Source of the DNA: Maylandia zebra
Taxonomy: Eukaryota; Chordata; Actinopteri; Cichliformes; Cichlidae
DNA: 64,000 bases
NCBI RefSeq assembly: GCF_041146795.1
Contig: NC_135185.1
Span: 29,261,529 to 29,325,528 of the forward strand
Direction: 5' to 3'
This document shows positions 37,901-50,265 of the stretch, piece by piece (the first letter of the stretch is position 1; every line of letters starts with the position of its first letter). The notes beneath the pieces are model-generated. The model saw only the letters and a program-made list of their open reading frames with translations. It had not been told where the DNA came from and made no database searches. The position numbers and the translations under genes were made by a program.

Positions 37901-40900
37901 GCACAGCGGGACCATGTGAAGTGGACATCCAGAGAAAAAGTGGGCAGGCCGCCGGCAGTGTTTCCCCTTGGGGGATCATCATCTTAAAGCAGCCCTCCTC
38001 CACCTTCCCGTGTTGAACAGGGAGCTGATAACAGACAGGCTGCGCTCACCTGGGCATCGGCAGCAGCAGCAGTGGAAGTCCTGACTTAGCAGCACATCCA
38101 ACTCTTTATTGGCATGCCTTTTCTGAATAGGCTGTAATCCCACAGGAGTCTAAATCGCCTTCAATAATCTGTCCGTCCAGGGATATCTGTCTAAAAAAAG
38201 GGGGCCCTGTCGAGAGCCGCCCCACACCCCCATACACACCCCCACCCCTCCTGACATACACGCTGGCTGAAAAAAAAGCCCCAGACCTACGAAAGGCCCG
38301 CCGTCCGCAACTCCTCTGTTCCCGCAGATGCCTGCCTCAGCTAACATCATTACTCTGCTCCCGTGAGGAGGATCCAGCCTTTCTGCTCGGCGAAGGTTTT
38401 CTAAGTATCTGTCCCCCAGCTAAGATTAGCTAAATCCCATGTAAGTAATGTAGCCGTCTCCCTGCAGTCAGGGTTTAGCAGCACTTGTCTCCACGCTGGC
38501 GGCCCAGCCCTCCCTTTCAGAAGGATTAGCAAAGCCATCCCCCTTCAGCTATTCACTTGCAGCTTTCCTCTTTTCCCCCTCATATGGAGGTATGCTCAGG
38601 AAAAAGGAATCTGGACAGATATTTCTGCATGCCTTTCCAGAAAACCAGCTCCATCTCCAGCTTTCGTTTCTGGGATTGACCCCCAGACACACTTCTCAGC
38701 ATCCGCTAATGACATTCCTACTAACAAGAATAAATCTAAAGCATCTCAGTCGCTCTGCTGTCACTACAAAACTGCAAAATCAAACTTTTGGCCACTTGTC
38801 TAACATCGAAAAGGCCTCTGTGTAGACTGACACTGGGTAAAAGTGTGCATATCTTTTCCCAGGATGTATGTCACCAGTGCCCTTGCATGCACCACCTTGC
38901 TACAAGCTCTCTTCTGCTGTAACGTGACACAAAGCTGAGGGCCATCCAAATTCTCTCTCCCAGACAACCTACTGTAAATGCAATTAGTTTTGACATGAGC
39001 ATGTTGACATCCATGCTAGTCAATCAGCCAGCTATTGTCAGACAGCAAATGACAGTTTATTAATCCAAATTAGTCGAGGGATCCAACTAAAGGGATAAAC
39101 TTAACAAATTAATATGGATGGTTTACCTCGTAATCCTGTTCATTCTCACCTCCAGCAGTATCACAGCAGGGGGCCCCCGACAGTGGTCACGCATACACAC
39201 CTCCACTGATGTGAAGGGAAAGAACATGTGCAGCATACTTACCTTGTCTGGGTTGTTAAATACATCGCTGCGTAGGTCTCCATCCAAGAACTCGTTGAAG
39301 TAGGTCATCAGACGCTGAGCTTCTACAGCTCTCTGGCGAGGCGTGTTCACCCCCTCCAGCTGGTCCCCCAGGTGACAAACCTTAGTGGCCACATAGCTGA
39401 TGTGCTCGTCGAGCTCTTGGAAATGCTGAAAGGCCACCTGATATCATGCAAAACAAAGAGGATGTGAAATAAAAAACACACAGAAAAAAGTTTTTGGAAT
39501 GACAGATAATATAATCTTTGACAGCTCAAGGGCTTTGCAGTGGGTGTGATTGGCTCCTTTCACCACACAACACACCTGGTTGCTTCTCTGCAAGTCTTGA
39601 ACTTTGTGGGCAAATTCCTTGGCCTCACGATGACACTGATGCTCAAGCTTCTCCACCTTCCGCTGGATCTTCTCATCCAATTGCTTCAACTCCTCAATGT
39701 GGTTCTGAAACTCCTCCAACAGCCTTTAATGGGGGAAAGAATGCATGTAAGTTTCCACTTGGTAGTTCTTCAAAAAAAATAACAGGTAAAAGATGCAGAA
39801 AATGCCCTTAGTTTAGAATAGTAATTTGGTACCGCAAGGTTAAATCTGTCCCACTGACCTCACAGTTACAGTTAATAGTTAAAGAATAGTGCCAGATGCT
39901 TAATTCCTGGGTCCCCAGGCTTAAGAAGCTCTGAAAACTAGCAGCTTCGTCAGCTGCATTTTAAGTGCCACCAGGACTGCAGAGCAAATGTTCTAAGTCA
40001 GCACCACATTTCACAGAGTAGGAAACATCCCAAAATGATGAGTGTATAATCTTCTGACTAATTCCCTCAGCACTGGCTAGAGCTTAAAGACATCTCCCAT
40101 CCTTTCCCAACAGACACTCATTCCCTGGCTGGTGACTCACAGTATGGTGGCCTCCACAGATATGTTGTCTCTGACTTGTAGCTAAGAGTATCCGAGGAGG
40201 TGGCGGCAACAGTTTGTGTAGTGAGAAGATAAGCAGGATGCATCTGTGGCACAGTTAAACTGCTGTGGCATTTTTGCTTACGAGATGCAGGCCTGTCCCC
40301 AAATATAAACATCACAACAAATATGGGGAAAAAAGATGCAAAAGACTTTAATATTTATTTCTTGTTTTTCTCCAACCCGAAACTTTAAATGAGTGGAGAG
40401 GAGATCCAGGTGAGCTTTGTGAAGGACAGCTTCTTTAGAAAGTCAGTCTGTTGACTGTTATAAAATAATACAATGACATACTGTAATTGAAACACTAAAA
40501 TCTAAAATATAATGAATTATTTCCAAGTATTTTAACAGGAAGCTTACCCTAAATTATTATTAAAATATGTTTACTGAGAGAGAAGAAGATGGTTTATGTG
40601 TATTTAATGGCTACAGAGAGAAAATGGTCTTGATTACAGTCTAATTAATTTAATTAACTGCTCAAAAAATGAGTGGCACTATGGCTAGAAAGACAGTATG
40701 CATGGTTAATGCTTTCCATTTGTAAAAGTTGAAATATTAATTCATGAATAAGGCATCCTTTTGAGAACATATTTATTATTATAATAACTAAAAATAATCA
40801 ATTAAATTTTACTTCCTTTTCAATAAAGATAATGGATGGAAGGAGATCTTATACGCTATATAATCTAAAACTTTGAGCTAAAATGTGGTGCATGTAATTC

Positions 40901-41478
40901 TTATAAACTACGACCTTATATTAAGGATAAGAGAGATGCTACTGCATATGTAAATGACAAGTATCTATAGTACCTTTTGGGGTCAAACGCCTCGGCTCCT
41001 CCTTTGGAGCCTCCCCCAGGAGTCCTCCATGCCAGCCTTTCAATGTACTCATCTGCGTCAAAGGGCTCCTAAAGGGGGGAAAAAGCAATAGGAGAAAAGT
41101 CACTTGGCCCAAAATACTACAGTCGTCTACAAAAGGATGGTAAAAGATTACAAGATCGGGTAAATTGTAAAAGGTTACTAAAGTTACCTGTGCTGATTTT
41201 ATTGCACACAAACAGCCAACAACATTGCTATTTCCTCGAATAAGCGAACTCATACAATTAGACAATACGTGTCCTCTTTTCTCACACTTTAACAACAAGA
41301 AACCAACGTTTCTCCTCAATGCTTGAGTTATTATTAATTCTTAATTACGCACTCAATTGATAAATACGGTCGGCACTGTTAGGGTACCGTTAATTGTAGT
41401 TAGCCCCTTAGCTAGCCTGAAAGCTAACACAGCTACCCGTTGTCATTTTACCTCGAACAGATGAGCTGTCGTCGCCAT
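31954..41478 (-). CDS. exoc5: exocyst complex component 5 (Sec10), 18 coding exons
   Basis: Sec10 is a core subunit of the octameric exocyst, which tethers secretory vesicles to the plasma membrane and is needed for cilia and epithelial polarity. Coding exons, 5' to 3': 41452-41478, 40974-41068, 39576-39723, 39243-39437, 37754-37818, 37520-37548, 36242-36351, 36035-36079, 35800-35940, 35643-35725, 35340-35549, 35103-35250, 34892-35000, 33716-33836, 33544-33630, 33334-33442, 32942-33157, 31954-32142. All introns are GT-AG. The joined length is 2127 bases, giving 708 residues, the same as human EXOC5. Landmarks are the N terminus MATTAHLFEEPFDADEYIER, a coiled coil in exon 3, GPSIDTHGETFLS in exon 12 and the end SARLGRHFS. 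Exon 6 is only 29 bases. The ATG at 41478 gives the family's usual start. No break or frameshift is seen, so the gene appears intact. Confidence 0.97.
34487..34570 (+). repeat. dispersed fish repeat fragment in exoc5 intron 13
   Basis: The segment around GATAGACTGGTGCCTTGTCC, then ATGACAGCTGGGTTAGGCTT and CTGAATTCG, matches the same short interspersed fish repeat family as 18428-18540. It lies between exoc5 coding exons 13 and 14 and breaks no exon. Confidence 0.6.
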
Positions 41479-41849
41479 GTTAAAGATTCAGCTGGCGGCG
41501 CGGTGAGATAAAACCTAGGAGATGGAACTCAAAGCCGACTTCTGCATTGATTTGGTGGTTTCGTACAGTTTTGCCCTTTGTTGACAGCTAGCTGGTTGGC
41601 GATCCAGCTTCCTGTATGGGAGAGAAGGGTGGGGACAGCCGCTTGGAAGTGCGCAAGCGCATTTGTCAGCTGATTGGACGTGGTTGTCACATGAAACAAC
41701 AAAACCAGGAAGTAAGTAGCAAGCATCAGCGATGTTCATACAGCGAGGCAAAAAATGAATTTAACACATGCACAGGGAGATTTAAATATTAGATTTTGAC
41801 GCTTTTGTTTTTTTCCCCATAAAGTCGGGAGTTTGCTGTAGCCGGAGAA
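41479..41849. promoter_or_regulatory. head-to-head promoter region of exoc5 and ap5m1
   Basis: The two start codons face away from each other with 371 bases between them, so this interval must hold both 5' UTRs and promoters. Visible motifs are an NRF1-like TGCGCAAGCGCA (41650-41661), an inverted CCAAT box ATTGG (41673-41677), TCACATGA (41687-41694, an E-box of the type bound by MiT/TFE and USF factors) and an ETS-like CCAGGAAGT (41705-41713). There is no obvious TATA box placed for either gene. NRF1, NF-Y and ETS sites are typical of bidirectional housekeeping promoters. Binding itself is inferred. Confidence 0.7.
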
Positions 41850-44261
41850 ATGACTGTACGTGGTTTGTGGATTATTTCTCACGAGAATGGAGGAAATCTG
41901 TCAATACGCTTTTCTAGGTTTGTGACTTCTAATTATTGTCACATATATGCTAACATAACATATTTTTTTCGGATTACTTATAGATCGCTGTGTTTTGTCA
42001 TGTCTTGTGTCTCCTTCATCAGGAGGTTTTCCACCGTGGAGCACCGTGCAAAGAGCCTGGCAGGTTCCTCATATGTAGCAGTCCCAGAGGAGAGTACTTT
42101 CCTGCAGCTCCTGCTCACTGAGCTGGGGCTTTCAGACTCAGGTAAGAATTATGTAGCCCTCAGAGATGACTGTCTTTACCGTCCACGGTCACCAGCCCTG
42201 GAGCTGCATGTGGATGGACCTGCAAAAGGAATACTTTGGCCTGTGTTGACTGTCTCGCAAGGGCCTCTCATTCTGGCGTGTCTGCCTTTAGTGGATGTCC
42301 CTCCTGATCCGCGGCCACCTCTGGCCAGTCTGCTGTCAGTCTCACAGGGTCTCACACTTCTGGCAGGCCTACAGACTTTTCTCCTTGGCTCAGGGAGTAA
42401 GCCTGATAGTGAAGGGCTTGGCTCTCGTCTGGCAATGGTGTCCTCAGTCCTCCTGCAGGTTTGTCCACTTGGCACACCCCTTGATGTCCCCCTACCTGGG
42501 ACACCCACAGCGCCCACTTCTGTTGGAACTCAGAAACAGCCAGCCTGGAAGACAGGACTACACCGAGGTCGAGCTGTGGTTAACGTTGGACTGATAGAAA
42601 CAGTGCGGTCCATGCAGTATGGTAATCGAAGCAGACAGGACCTCTGGGATGTTTATGGCACCGTGACATGCAAAGTAAGTCCGCAATGTAAAAAAAGTGA
42701 TTAATGTTATAACTTCTGGAAATGATTTATTTAGGATTATTCTACATTTCTACCCTTCTTTCAACAGTGTGAAGTGGAGGGGGTGCTCCCAAATGTGACA
42801 GTGACTCTATCACTGCCACCAAATGGTTCTCCACTGCAGGACATCCTGGTCCATCCCTGTGTCACATCTCTGGATTCGAGTATCCTGACTGCCAGCAGTG
42901 TGGATAATTATGATGGCTCAGCTTTCTCCGGGCCATACAAGTTTCCCTTTTCCCCTCCTCTAGAGCCCTTCAGACTATGCAGCTATACTTCTGAGGTATG
43001 CATACAAATTCCTTGCAGATATGTTTTCATCTTGTAAATGATTTCTGCTAAAATCTTAATTTCTCACCAGGTTCCTGTTCCACCCATACTTGGTTCATAC
43101 CAACTAAAGGAAGAGGAGAACCAGCTTCGCGTGTCAGTAACCCTCAAACTTCATGAGAGTATAAAGAACAGTTTTGAGTTCTGTAATGCTCACCTGCCAT
43201 TCTTTAACAGGTAAACTACACAAAGTTCAAAATCACTATTTCCTCGTGCTTTATGCTTTCTTTACAAGCATAATATGATCCAGTCATAAATATAATTACT
43301 GAGAGCCCTTTTAGGAGTTTAGAAATTGTTGAAAAATCAAATGCACATATGTGTGCAGGAAAAAATTTTTTAATGGAAAACTCTTTTAAATGTTTTTAAA
43401 TCTAATTTAGCAGAGTTATAGTATCTTGCTTGTGTGTGAGAGACTATTAAACAAACTGCACTGTAATTCAGCTGTGTTCTGTAACCTCTGTTAAAAAAAT
43501 CCGATTTAATTGATTGTCTGCATACTGTCTCTGTGTGCACTGTGCAGGGATCAAATGGGTGTTGTAGATATGAAGGTAAGCTCTGGACAGTTGGATGTTT
43601 CAAAAGAGAAAAACCTGCTTGTCTGGGTCCTGGGTAAGCGTTATGCTTCAGACTCTCCCTATAAGAGACAAAATCCCTTTCACTGCATCTGCATACTTTA
43701 AAAAAAATGGATGACTATTTTATTCTCAATGATATGTAGGGCAAAAGTTCCCAAAGTCTCGTGAGGTTACGATGGAGGGTAAGATCAACTTTTCTGGACC
43801 AACACCAGGACCTTCTGACCCACTCTGCACAAAACTTACTGCTTATGTCAAAGTAAGTTATTATGTTTCATAATTACCAGTAGCCAAGGATCGTCACCCA
43901 TACTTACTACTTTATGGTCTTCATGTACTACTCACATTAATGTAAGACGAGATAAAAAGATTTATTACTCCTCATCAGTGGCTTTTTTCTTCACAGTTGC
44001 ATTTCAAAGTGCCTGACATGACGTTGTCTGGGTGTTATGTTGACCAGCATTCGGTGCAGGTTTATTCTTCTGCCAAGCCACGGATTGTAACATGTAAGCT
44101 TACAGTAAAAAAAATATTTTTTTTTATAAATATTTGTCTCTTGGGTGACCCTAACAACTGTGTCTGTCCTGCCCTCAGCCCGAGAACTTCAGTCCAAAGA
44201 GTACTACATATGGAATTCAACAGGTACAGCTCCGGTATCTTCTGGACAGATGATGATGTAG
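41850..44261 (+). CDS. ap5m1: AP-5 complex subunit mu-1 (MUDENG), 8 coding exons
   Basis: This is the medium subunit of the AP-5 adaptor, which acts with SPG11 and SPG15 in sorting and retrieval from late endosomes and lysosomes. Coding exons: 41850-41917, 42023-42674, 42768-42995, 43071-43210, 43548-43633, 43740-43852, 43997-44093, 44179-44261. They join to 1467 bases, 488 residues, against about 490 in human. The start [12 protein letters not shown] matches the family N terminus; the C-terminal mu-homology domain follows QKQPAWKTG at about residue 193 and includes [32 protein letters not shown] [15 protein letters not shown] and [16 protein letters not shown]. All introns are GT-AG. Intron 1 is 105 bases with no in-frame stop, so the frame also reads straight through it. 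The stop is TAG at 44259-44261. The gene is divergent from exoc5, as in other vertebrates. Confidence 0.96.
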
Positions 44262-44303
44262 GATGGATTCACAAAGAGGGGCTTTGTGGACACTGCACTG
44301 TGT

Positions 44304-44309
44304 ATTAAA
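44304..44309 (+). terminator. possible polyadenylation signal of ap5m1 (ATTAAA)
   Basis: ATTAAA lies 43 bases after the ap5m1 stop codon, which would give a very short 3' UTR. A canonical AATAAA at 45847-45852 would give a 3' UTR of about 1.6 kb. Sequence alone does not decide between them. Confidence 0.35.
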
Positions 44310-47300
44310 GAGACTGAAAATACTGTAACGCACACACAGTGATGTACGACCCAGGACCCAGCGTCCCGGGTACAGCTGAAAGTAAAGAATTTTGACCCAG
44401 TTAAATTATTATTATGGTACCCTGTTTTACAGGAGAGTTATTATCTATTATCTACTCACATGTGCAAAGGCACTTCACAATATGCAAAAATCAACTGGAT
44501 TACTGCTTTTAAAGAACTACCTGCACCTGCAGTTCAACTTCTTTTATCCCCCAGTCTGCCGCAGATATATCCCATTGCAGACACAAGGGCCACCCCTTGC
44601 TCTGACAGTCGCACTTCAGTGACTCTCCATCAGCCGGATAATTAGCAGCTGGGGCCTTGTCATCAGCTGTTGTAGGCCTGGAGTAGAGGGGCGGCTGGAC
44701 TGTGAAAGGGAAGCCTGATTCGGCCAGTGTCTTGGCGACAAAACCTTCTCTTTTGAGCTGGCAGGAGTCCACACCCATACCAATCACTGGCCCCCACCTC
44801 TTTTGACCTCAGCTTTGCCCTGTCAACTAGTAGCTAGCTGAAACACACAAACTCTCCAGCCTGACTGTGATTGAGCGTTGACCCTCGGGCCCTTTGAGAC
44901 TTGAAAGCTGTCGGTCTCATTCTGTGAGCAGGACCTGCCTAATTGGTGAAAAAGTCACAAGGATGGTAACTGTTGAGTTGCCTCTCGAGGTTACAGAGGA
45001 GGTTTTTTAACTAATTTATGGTGCAGCCTGCTGTAAATGATTTTGATCTTTTATTGATGTAACACAATCATCAGAGTAGCCCTCTATGTATGCTTCGATG
45101 CATAGATAAAACGGCTCAAATCGGCGTTTGGTTCCAAATGCTTCCCTCAGTTTATCAGCACATTACCTGAACTATGCATGTAACATTTCTACTACACAAG
45201 CTCCACCTCTGTGCATTAAGTTGAATGAATAACTAGCTGATGAAGGGTTAAACCAGAGGAGATTGTGTCCCAACTATTCCACAGCAGCCAGACTCCTCTG
45301 AGTGGCCTCATTGTCTGCCATTGGCCTCTTGTGCCCCTTGCTGGTCCAAATGCTACATTCTCACGTGGATTTCCACTCAGAAGGCTGACCATGACCAATC
45401 CTCTGTCAATTGGAACCAATTGCTCACACGGCATCCTTCACCTTCTTTTTATGTAGCAGTATGGAGTGGCAGACACCGAGACCTCTCGGCTCTCCCCCTC
45501 CACGATGATTTGGCTTTAAGGCCCAGTGTGTGTGGTTAGCGAACTGGAAAAGTTTTTTTTTTTTTTTTTTTGAAGAGTTGGGCCACTCTAAATCTCCTCA
45601 GTGTCGCAATATGTGGTCAGTCTGGCTCCTCAAGTCTGCAGTTAGTGGCCTCTCACTGGCAGACTTTGCTTTGTTGATTGAATAGCTTGCTAAGTAGATG
45701 GACTCATTTAATGTGTTGCTCTGCTCCAGTGCCTTCTGTCCATACCTCTGGGCATTCAGCTGAATTGTTCATTTATTTAAAATGTGTTTACTCTTGCATA
45801 CATGCATACAAGAAACAGATTTACACTTTACTCCTGTAATAATCAAAATAAAGATCATGTGGGCCAAACGCAGCATTTTGGATTGTTACAAATCGTTTAA
45901 AACATCATGAAGTTTGGATACTAAAATGTTTTTGCACACCCACAAAAGAATTTGCAATTAAATGCCAAAAAATGCTTCCCACTTCTCTGTGGATGTTTGA
46001 GTTACTGTGTGTCCCTCAGCCCAATAATGACACCCAGTGGCAGATTACAATAAAAGTCACATTAGCATGTATTTATGTCTTTAATACATTTAATAAAGTG
46101 AATTTCTTCTGTTTAAATAGTTCTACCCAACCACTGCAAGATTATCACTGCTGATTAAATTCCTCCTGCTGTGTAGTGTTCATTTAACACGCTGGGCCTG
46201 GGGACCAAGCAATTGAAAGCTTCTGTTGTTCCAGGTGTTTGGTTGGAGTCCAGTTCCTCTCAGCCAGTCTAAGTCTGCTTAGAGTCGGCCTCAGGGAGGC
46301 CACTTCATAAATAATGGTAGAATTACTAGCTTCCTGTTTTCAGTCTGAGCGTGCATTTGCTTTTAAATAACAGAATATATCTGCAGACTGAAAGGTTGTT
46401 GTTGTTTTTTCTTTTGCACTAACTTTTATCCCAAATGTCTAATAATGGACCAGAAACCTAAAAAGAAAAAAGTCGATTCAAACCTCTTTTAGCTAAATAG
46501 TTCATTTTTGGATGTTTGTTGTCAATATTGCAGGGAGGCTGAAGTCAATGTTCCAGCAGTTTTTCTCACGTCATCGCATTTCTTTCACCAATAGAGGGCG
46601 CCATAAACTCAGTCATGAAAGCCAGAACATGTAGTAGCTTCCAAACATCAAAAAGTTTCATCATATTGTTAATAAAAGTTGGTTCCAGAACACGCATGGC
46701 AACTTTGTTATCATTTCTGAAAACTGAAATTTGGTATGATAGCTTAAAGATCCCGCTTCTGCTTCTTATCCTGCCTATCTGACCGTTTCATCCTGTGACC
46801 TCTGTGCACTTTACTTCAGTTCTCTGCATCAGTTTCTCTTCAGTTGTCCAGTTTTCCATTTTGTTTTGCTGTTTTCAAAAACATCTGCCATCTCCAGTTT
46901 GTTGTGTGTTTTTTTTTTTCCTTTAGTCTGTGCTACATCATGAACTCTTTCTTCTTTGACTGTATGATCTAGCTTGCGTTGTAGCTGTTTTTCTGGACAG
47001 GTTACACTTCAAAACCAAAGGAAGGGAAAGATATTGGCTCCAGAAGGCAGCCGGGGTTCCCATTTCTTGTGGTCTCATTCCAAAAGATGTCTCTCTCAGT
47101 GGGTTCTCACGAGTTTCAGCTTCTGGATGCCTTCTGCATTTGGATCTCCATCGAAAAGGACAAATAAAAGAAGGCAAGTTAGGTTGGAATACACCGCATT
47201 CAAACAGAGTATGTATTAGATCAACAATTTCCAAGCCTGAGGTTAAATGTGTAGACTGTATCTTATGTCTTCTCTGCTGCCTGACATTTTAGAGGTGAGC

Positions 47301-49639
47301 TTGAGAGGCAGCTCTCTGAACCTCCAGAAACCTGCCCTAGAAAGGGTTAAATAAACTGGATATTGAAATCAACTAAGTTCATTTACTCCAGCACTGTAGT
47401 GAATTATAATTATGAGTTATTTGTACTTTACTGAAATATTTCTAGTTTGCTTTGCTGCATACTTCTGCTTCACTGCCAGGAAAATTCCTTTAATGTCTCT
47501 ACTACTTATGTGCTATTAAATGCTCAGTATTTTCATATTGTCGTAAAGATATTTATAATTAAAGGAACTGACCCATCAGTTTTCATTGGAATTGGTGTTT
47601 TGTAGGTAATGGAAGAGTGGATGCTGGGTTTAAAGCCAAACACTCTAAAAAAAGAGAAAGAGTAACACAATTGTGGAGTCTATGCTTTTATTTGTTTCTG
47701 CAAGTTTGCATCTCCTGGTGGGAGCTTTTCTGTTCTCTGTAGCCTGAAAATAGATCCCGTTGAGGGCCAGTCATGGCTGTAGACCACCCCACTTTCCACT
47801 CTACTGGCACTTTAATCAGATCCACTGGGAGACAAGAGGAAGGGCTCAGACTCACAGCTGCCTCTCTCTCCCTCCTTTCCCATCCACCCCATTTTTTCTA
47901 CCCTCTCCCACTCGCTCTTAAGCACCGCTGCAGACTGTTAGTAAAAATGTATGATTTAAATTATTGATGCTAAAGATGCACTTCACCTCTTCCATACTTT
48001 GTCAAGATGCTTTACCTGAATTACTTTGCTCGTGCCTTCTTGGCAGGTTGTAAAAAAACGGTGAATATCCCCATCTGTGAGGTCCCTGTCCTATAAAAAA
48101 ACCATCAAAATTCCTTATTGGAATCGTTTGACATAGCATGAAGGTGACAGTGGGTTAGCAGTGATATTTTTATTTATTTTTATTTATTTTTTTATTACTT
48201 TGGCAATTTGATTGGCAGTGCTTGTGTGGCCAATTTTAAGGGCCAGCAGTTGCAGTGCCTGAGGAGAGATAATGACGGGATGTCTGGGTAATAATCACAA
48301 CCAGTCAGAAACAATAATGAATGATGTCTCCCAGAGTCCCAGCGCAGATGTGAAATGTTTTAAAAATGAACCAGGCAGCACGACCAGTCTGTTTTAGTTA
48401 AATATATTAGGCAGCTAATTTTGCCAAGCTAACCCAAGGTCTTCTGGGTGGAGGAGAATGAATGATGCTTAAATTGCACACACAAACACAAAATCTGTAA
48501 CACATAGTGATGAGTAACAAAACAAATAAATCATAACTGGGAATGAAATTTGGCGCAGACTGACCTGAAAGCAAAGAAAGAGTTATTTCCTGCTTCAGTG
48601 GAGGAAAGGTTGTGCTTTTCTCTCCCACAGATCCTGGTGGCAGCTCCACAGCGTGTGGCAGTGCAGGGACTGTCCATTGTGGTTTTGGCTTCTGAGTCTT
48701 TTCTTGCAAAATATTACATGGGGCCACTTTATGCAATCCTGGTCTGGAGTGTGTAGAGCCCATTGTCCTGCTGTCGGTCCAAGAAGCTGACACTTGCAAA
48801 ATACTTCTCGGTCCAAGCTATTTATGTAAAGTTTAATGGTTACAATATCTGTCTTAAAGTTGGGTGTTACAAATGACCTCAGTCACATGATGGCTCTGTG
48901 AGCGTAGACCCACTTGTGCTAATATTTCTTTTCCTTTTTGCCCTGTCCTATAAAAATGTCAGTAACTTCACTTTTAAAGGAGTCTTTTAAATTTGCATCA
49001 TTTGCTTCAGCTGCTTCCAAGCAAACCCAGTGGTCTTCACATCCTCAGCGGCTTTCAAACTTATGATTTGTCCTGGAGCGTTGTTGTGTGGCACCCAAGT
49101 AAAAATGTGGTTAAAAGAGTAGGTGTACACTCCATCCCAACCTGACTTTCACATTATAATGAGCTAGGTTTCTATGGCAACTCTCCCTACAGGTTACTTT
49201 GTAACTCATAAGTTAATGCTTGAAAGAGCCTGTTATTTTCCTGCACCCCCTTTGCTATCTGAAAGCCCAGAGGGAGCAGAGAGGGAAATTGTTTTCTGAC
49301 TGAAAAATATGACTCCAGCAGAGCTCATAAAAGCACCGGGGTAGGAAAAAACTGTTACAGTCCTGGTTCCTATTACACTGCATACAGGAGTTGTTGTGCT
49401 TTTTTTTTCTGTGCTTGGTAATATTTGGAATTTTTTTAAAGACTGGTATTGTTTTTGTTATCATGCTAGCAGCATGGATCTAGGGATGGCAGTCCCAGTC
49501 TGTCAGTGTGTTGGTAAACTGCTTTCACCTGACTGAAATATTGTGTCAAACAACTACCCAGTGTGATTTTGCAAAGCCACTTGCGGTACCCAATTGCATG
49601 ATTATAGCGCCACCTTGAGATGGATAGACGTTTAAATAA
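44310..49639. other. intergenic region between ap5m1 and slc35f4
   Basis: No gene is supported. An uninterrupted T run occupies 45553-45571, and a TTTTTATTTATTTTTATTTA tract lies near 48169-48192. No segment resembles the conserved catalytic domain of NAA30, which lies in this interval in human. Confidence 0.55.
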
Positions 49640-50265
49640 AAGGTATTGCTAAAATATCTTAGCAATCAATGACAGCAGGTGCCCGTGTCCCGTGGCTGCT
49701 AAACAAGCCCAAATCACCACCCCTCTACCACCGTGCTTGACAGCTGGTATGAGGTGTTTCAGCTGACATGCTGCATTTCTCTTTTGCCAAATGTGGCGCT
49801 GTCCATTATCACCGAACCCCTCCACTTTGGTCTGGTCTGTCCAAATTGTCCAGTTGTTCCAGAAGTCTTGTGGTTTGTTCAGATGTAACCTAAGCCATGC
49901 GACCAGGATTTCTCCTGGCAACCCTTCTAAACAAGCCATACTTGTTCAGCGTTTTTCTAACTGTACTGCAATGAACCTTAATATTTAACATGCTAATCGA
50001 GGCCTGTAAACTCTGAGGTGTAGCTCTTGTATCCTCGGACAATTGTCGAATTGTATTGATGCACGCCTGAATGCTCCATACAAGCAAAACTGCCAAAACT
50101 TGTGCTTTTATAGAGGTGCTCACACTTGCTGATGATCAAACAATCAAGTGCGTGTGAATAGCAGCACCTGACTGCTACTTACCCTCTTTATTTCAATACA
50201 GGCATTATGGGTGTTTTCACAGGACTGCATATAGTTGTACTTTTTTAAGCATGACTGTATGTATT
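49640..50265 (-). mobile_element. Tc1-like DNA transposon remnant, inactive
   Basis: Two minus-strand frames hold consecutive parts of one Tc1 transposase. The frame at 49890-50123 carries the DNA-binding half ending TVRKTLNKYGLFRRVARRNP. The frame at 49649-49939 carries LNKPQDFWNN, the first catalytic Asp in WTDQTKVE, and the KHLIPAVKHGG and IWACLAATGHGHL region. They overlap in different frames, so a frameshift separates them, and the sequence stops before the later catalytic residues. The flank to about 50265 resembles the outer part of the same element from memory. It cannot encode a working transposase. Confidence 0.85.

Noticed and set aside
42134..42146. Possible donor GGTAAG inside ap5m1 exon 2
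   Set aside because: A GTAAG occurs at about 42142, but the human protein continues without a break across the matching region and the frame stays open to the clear donor at 42675, so it is taken as exonic.
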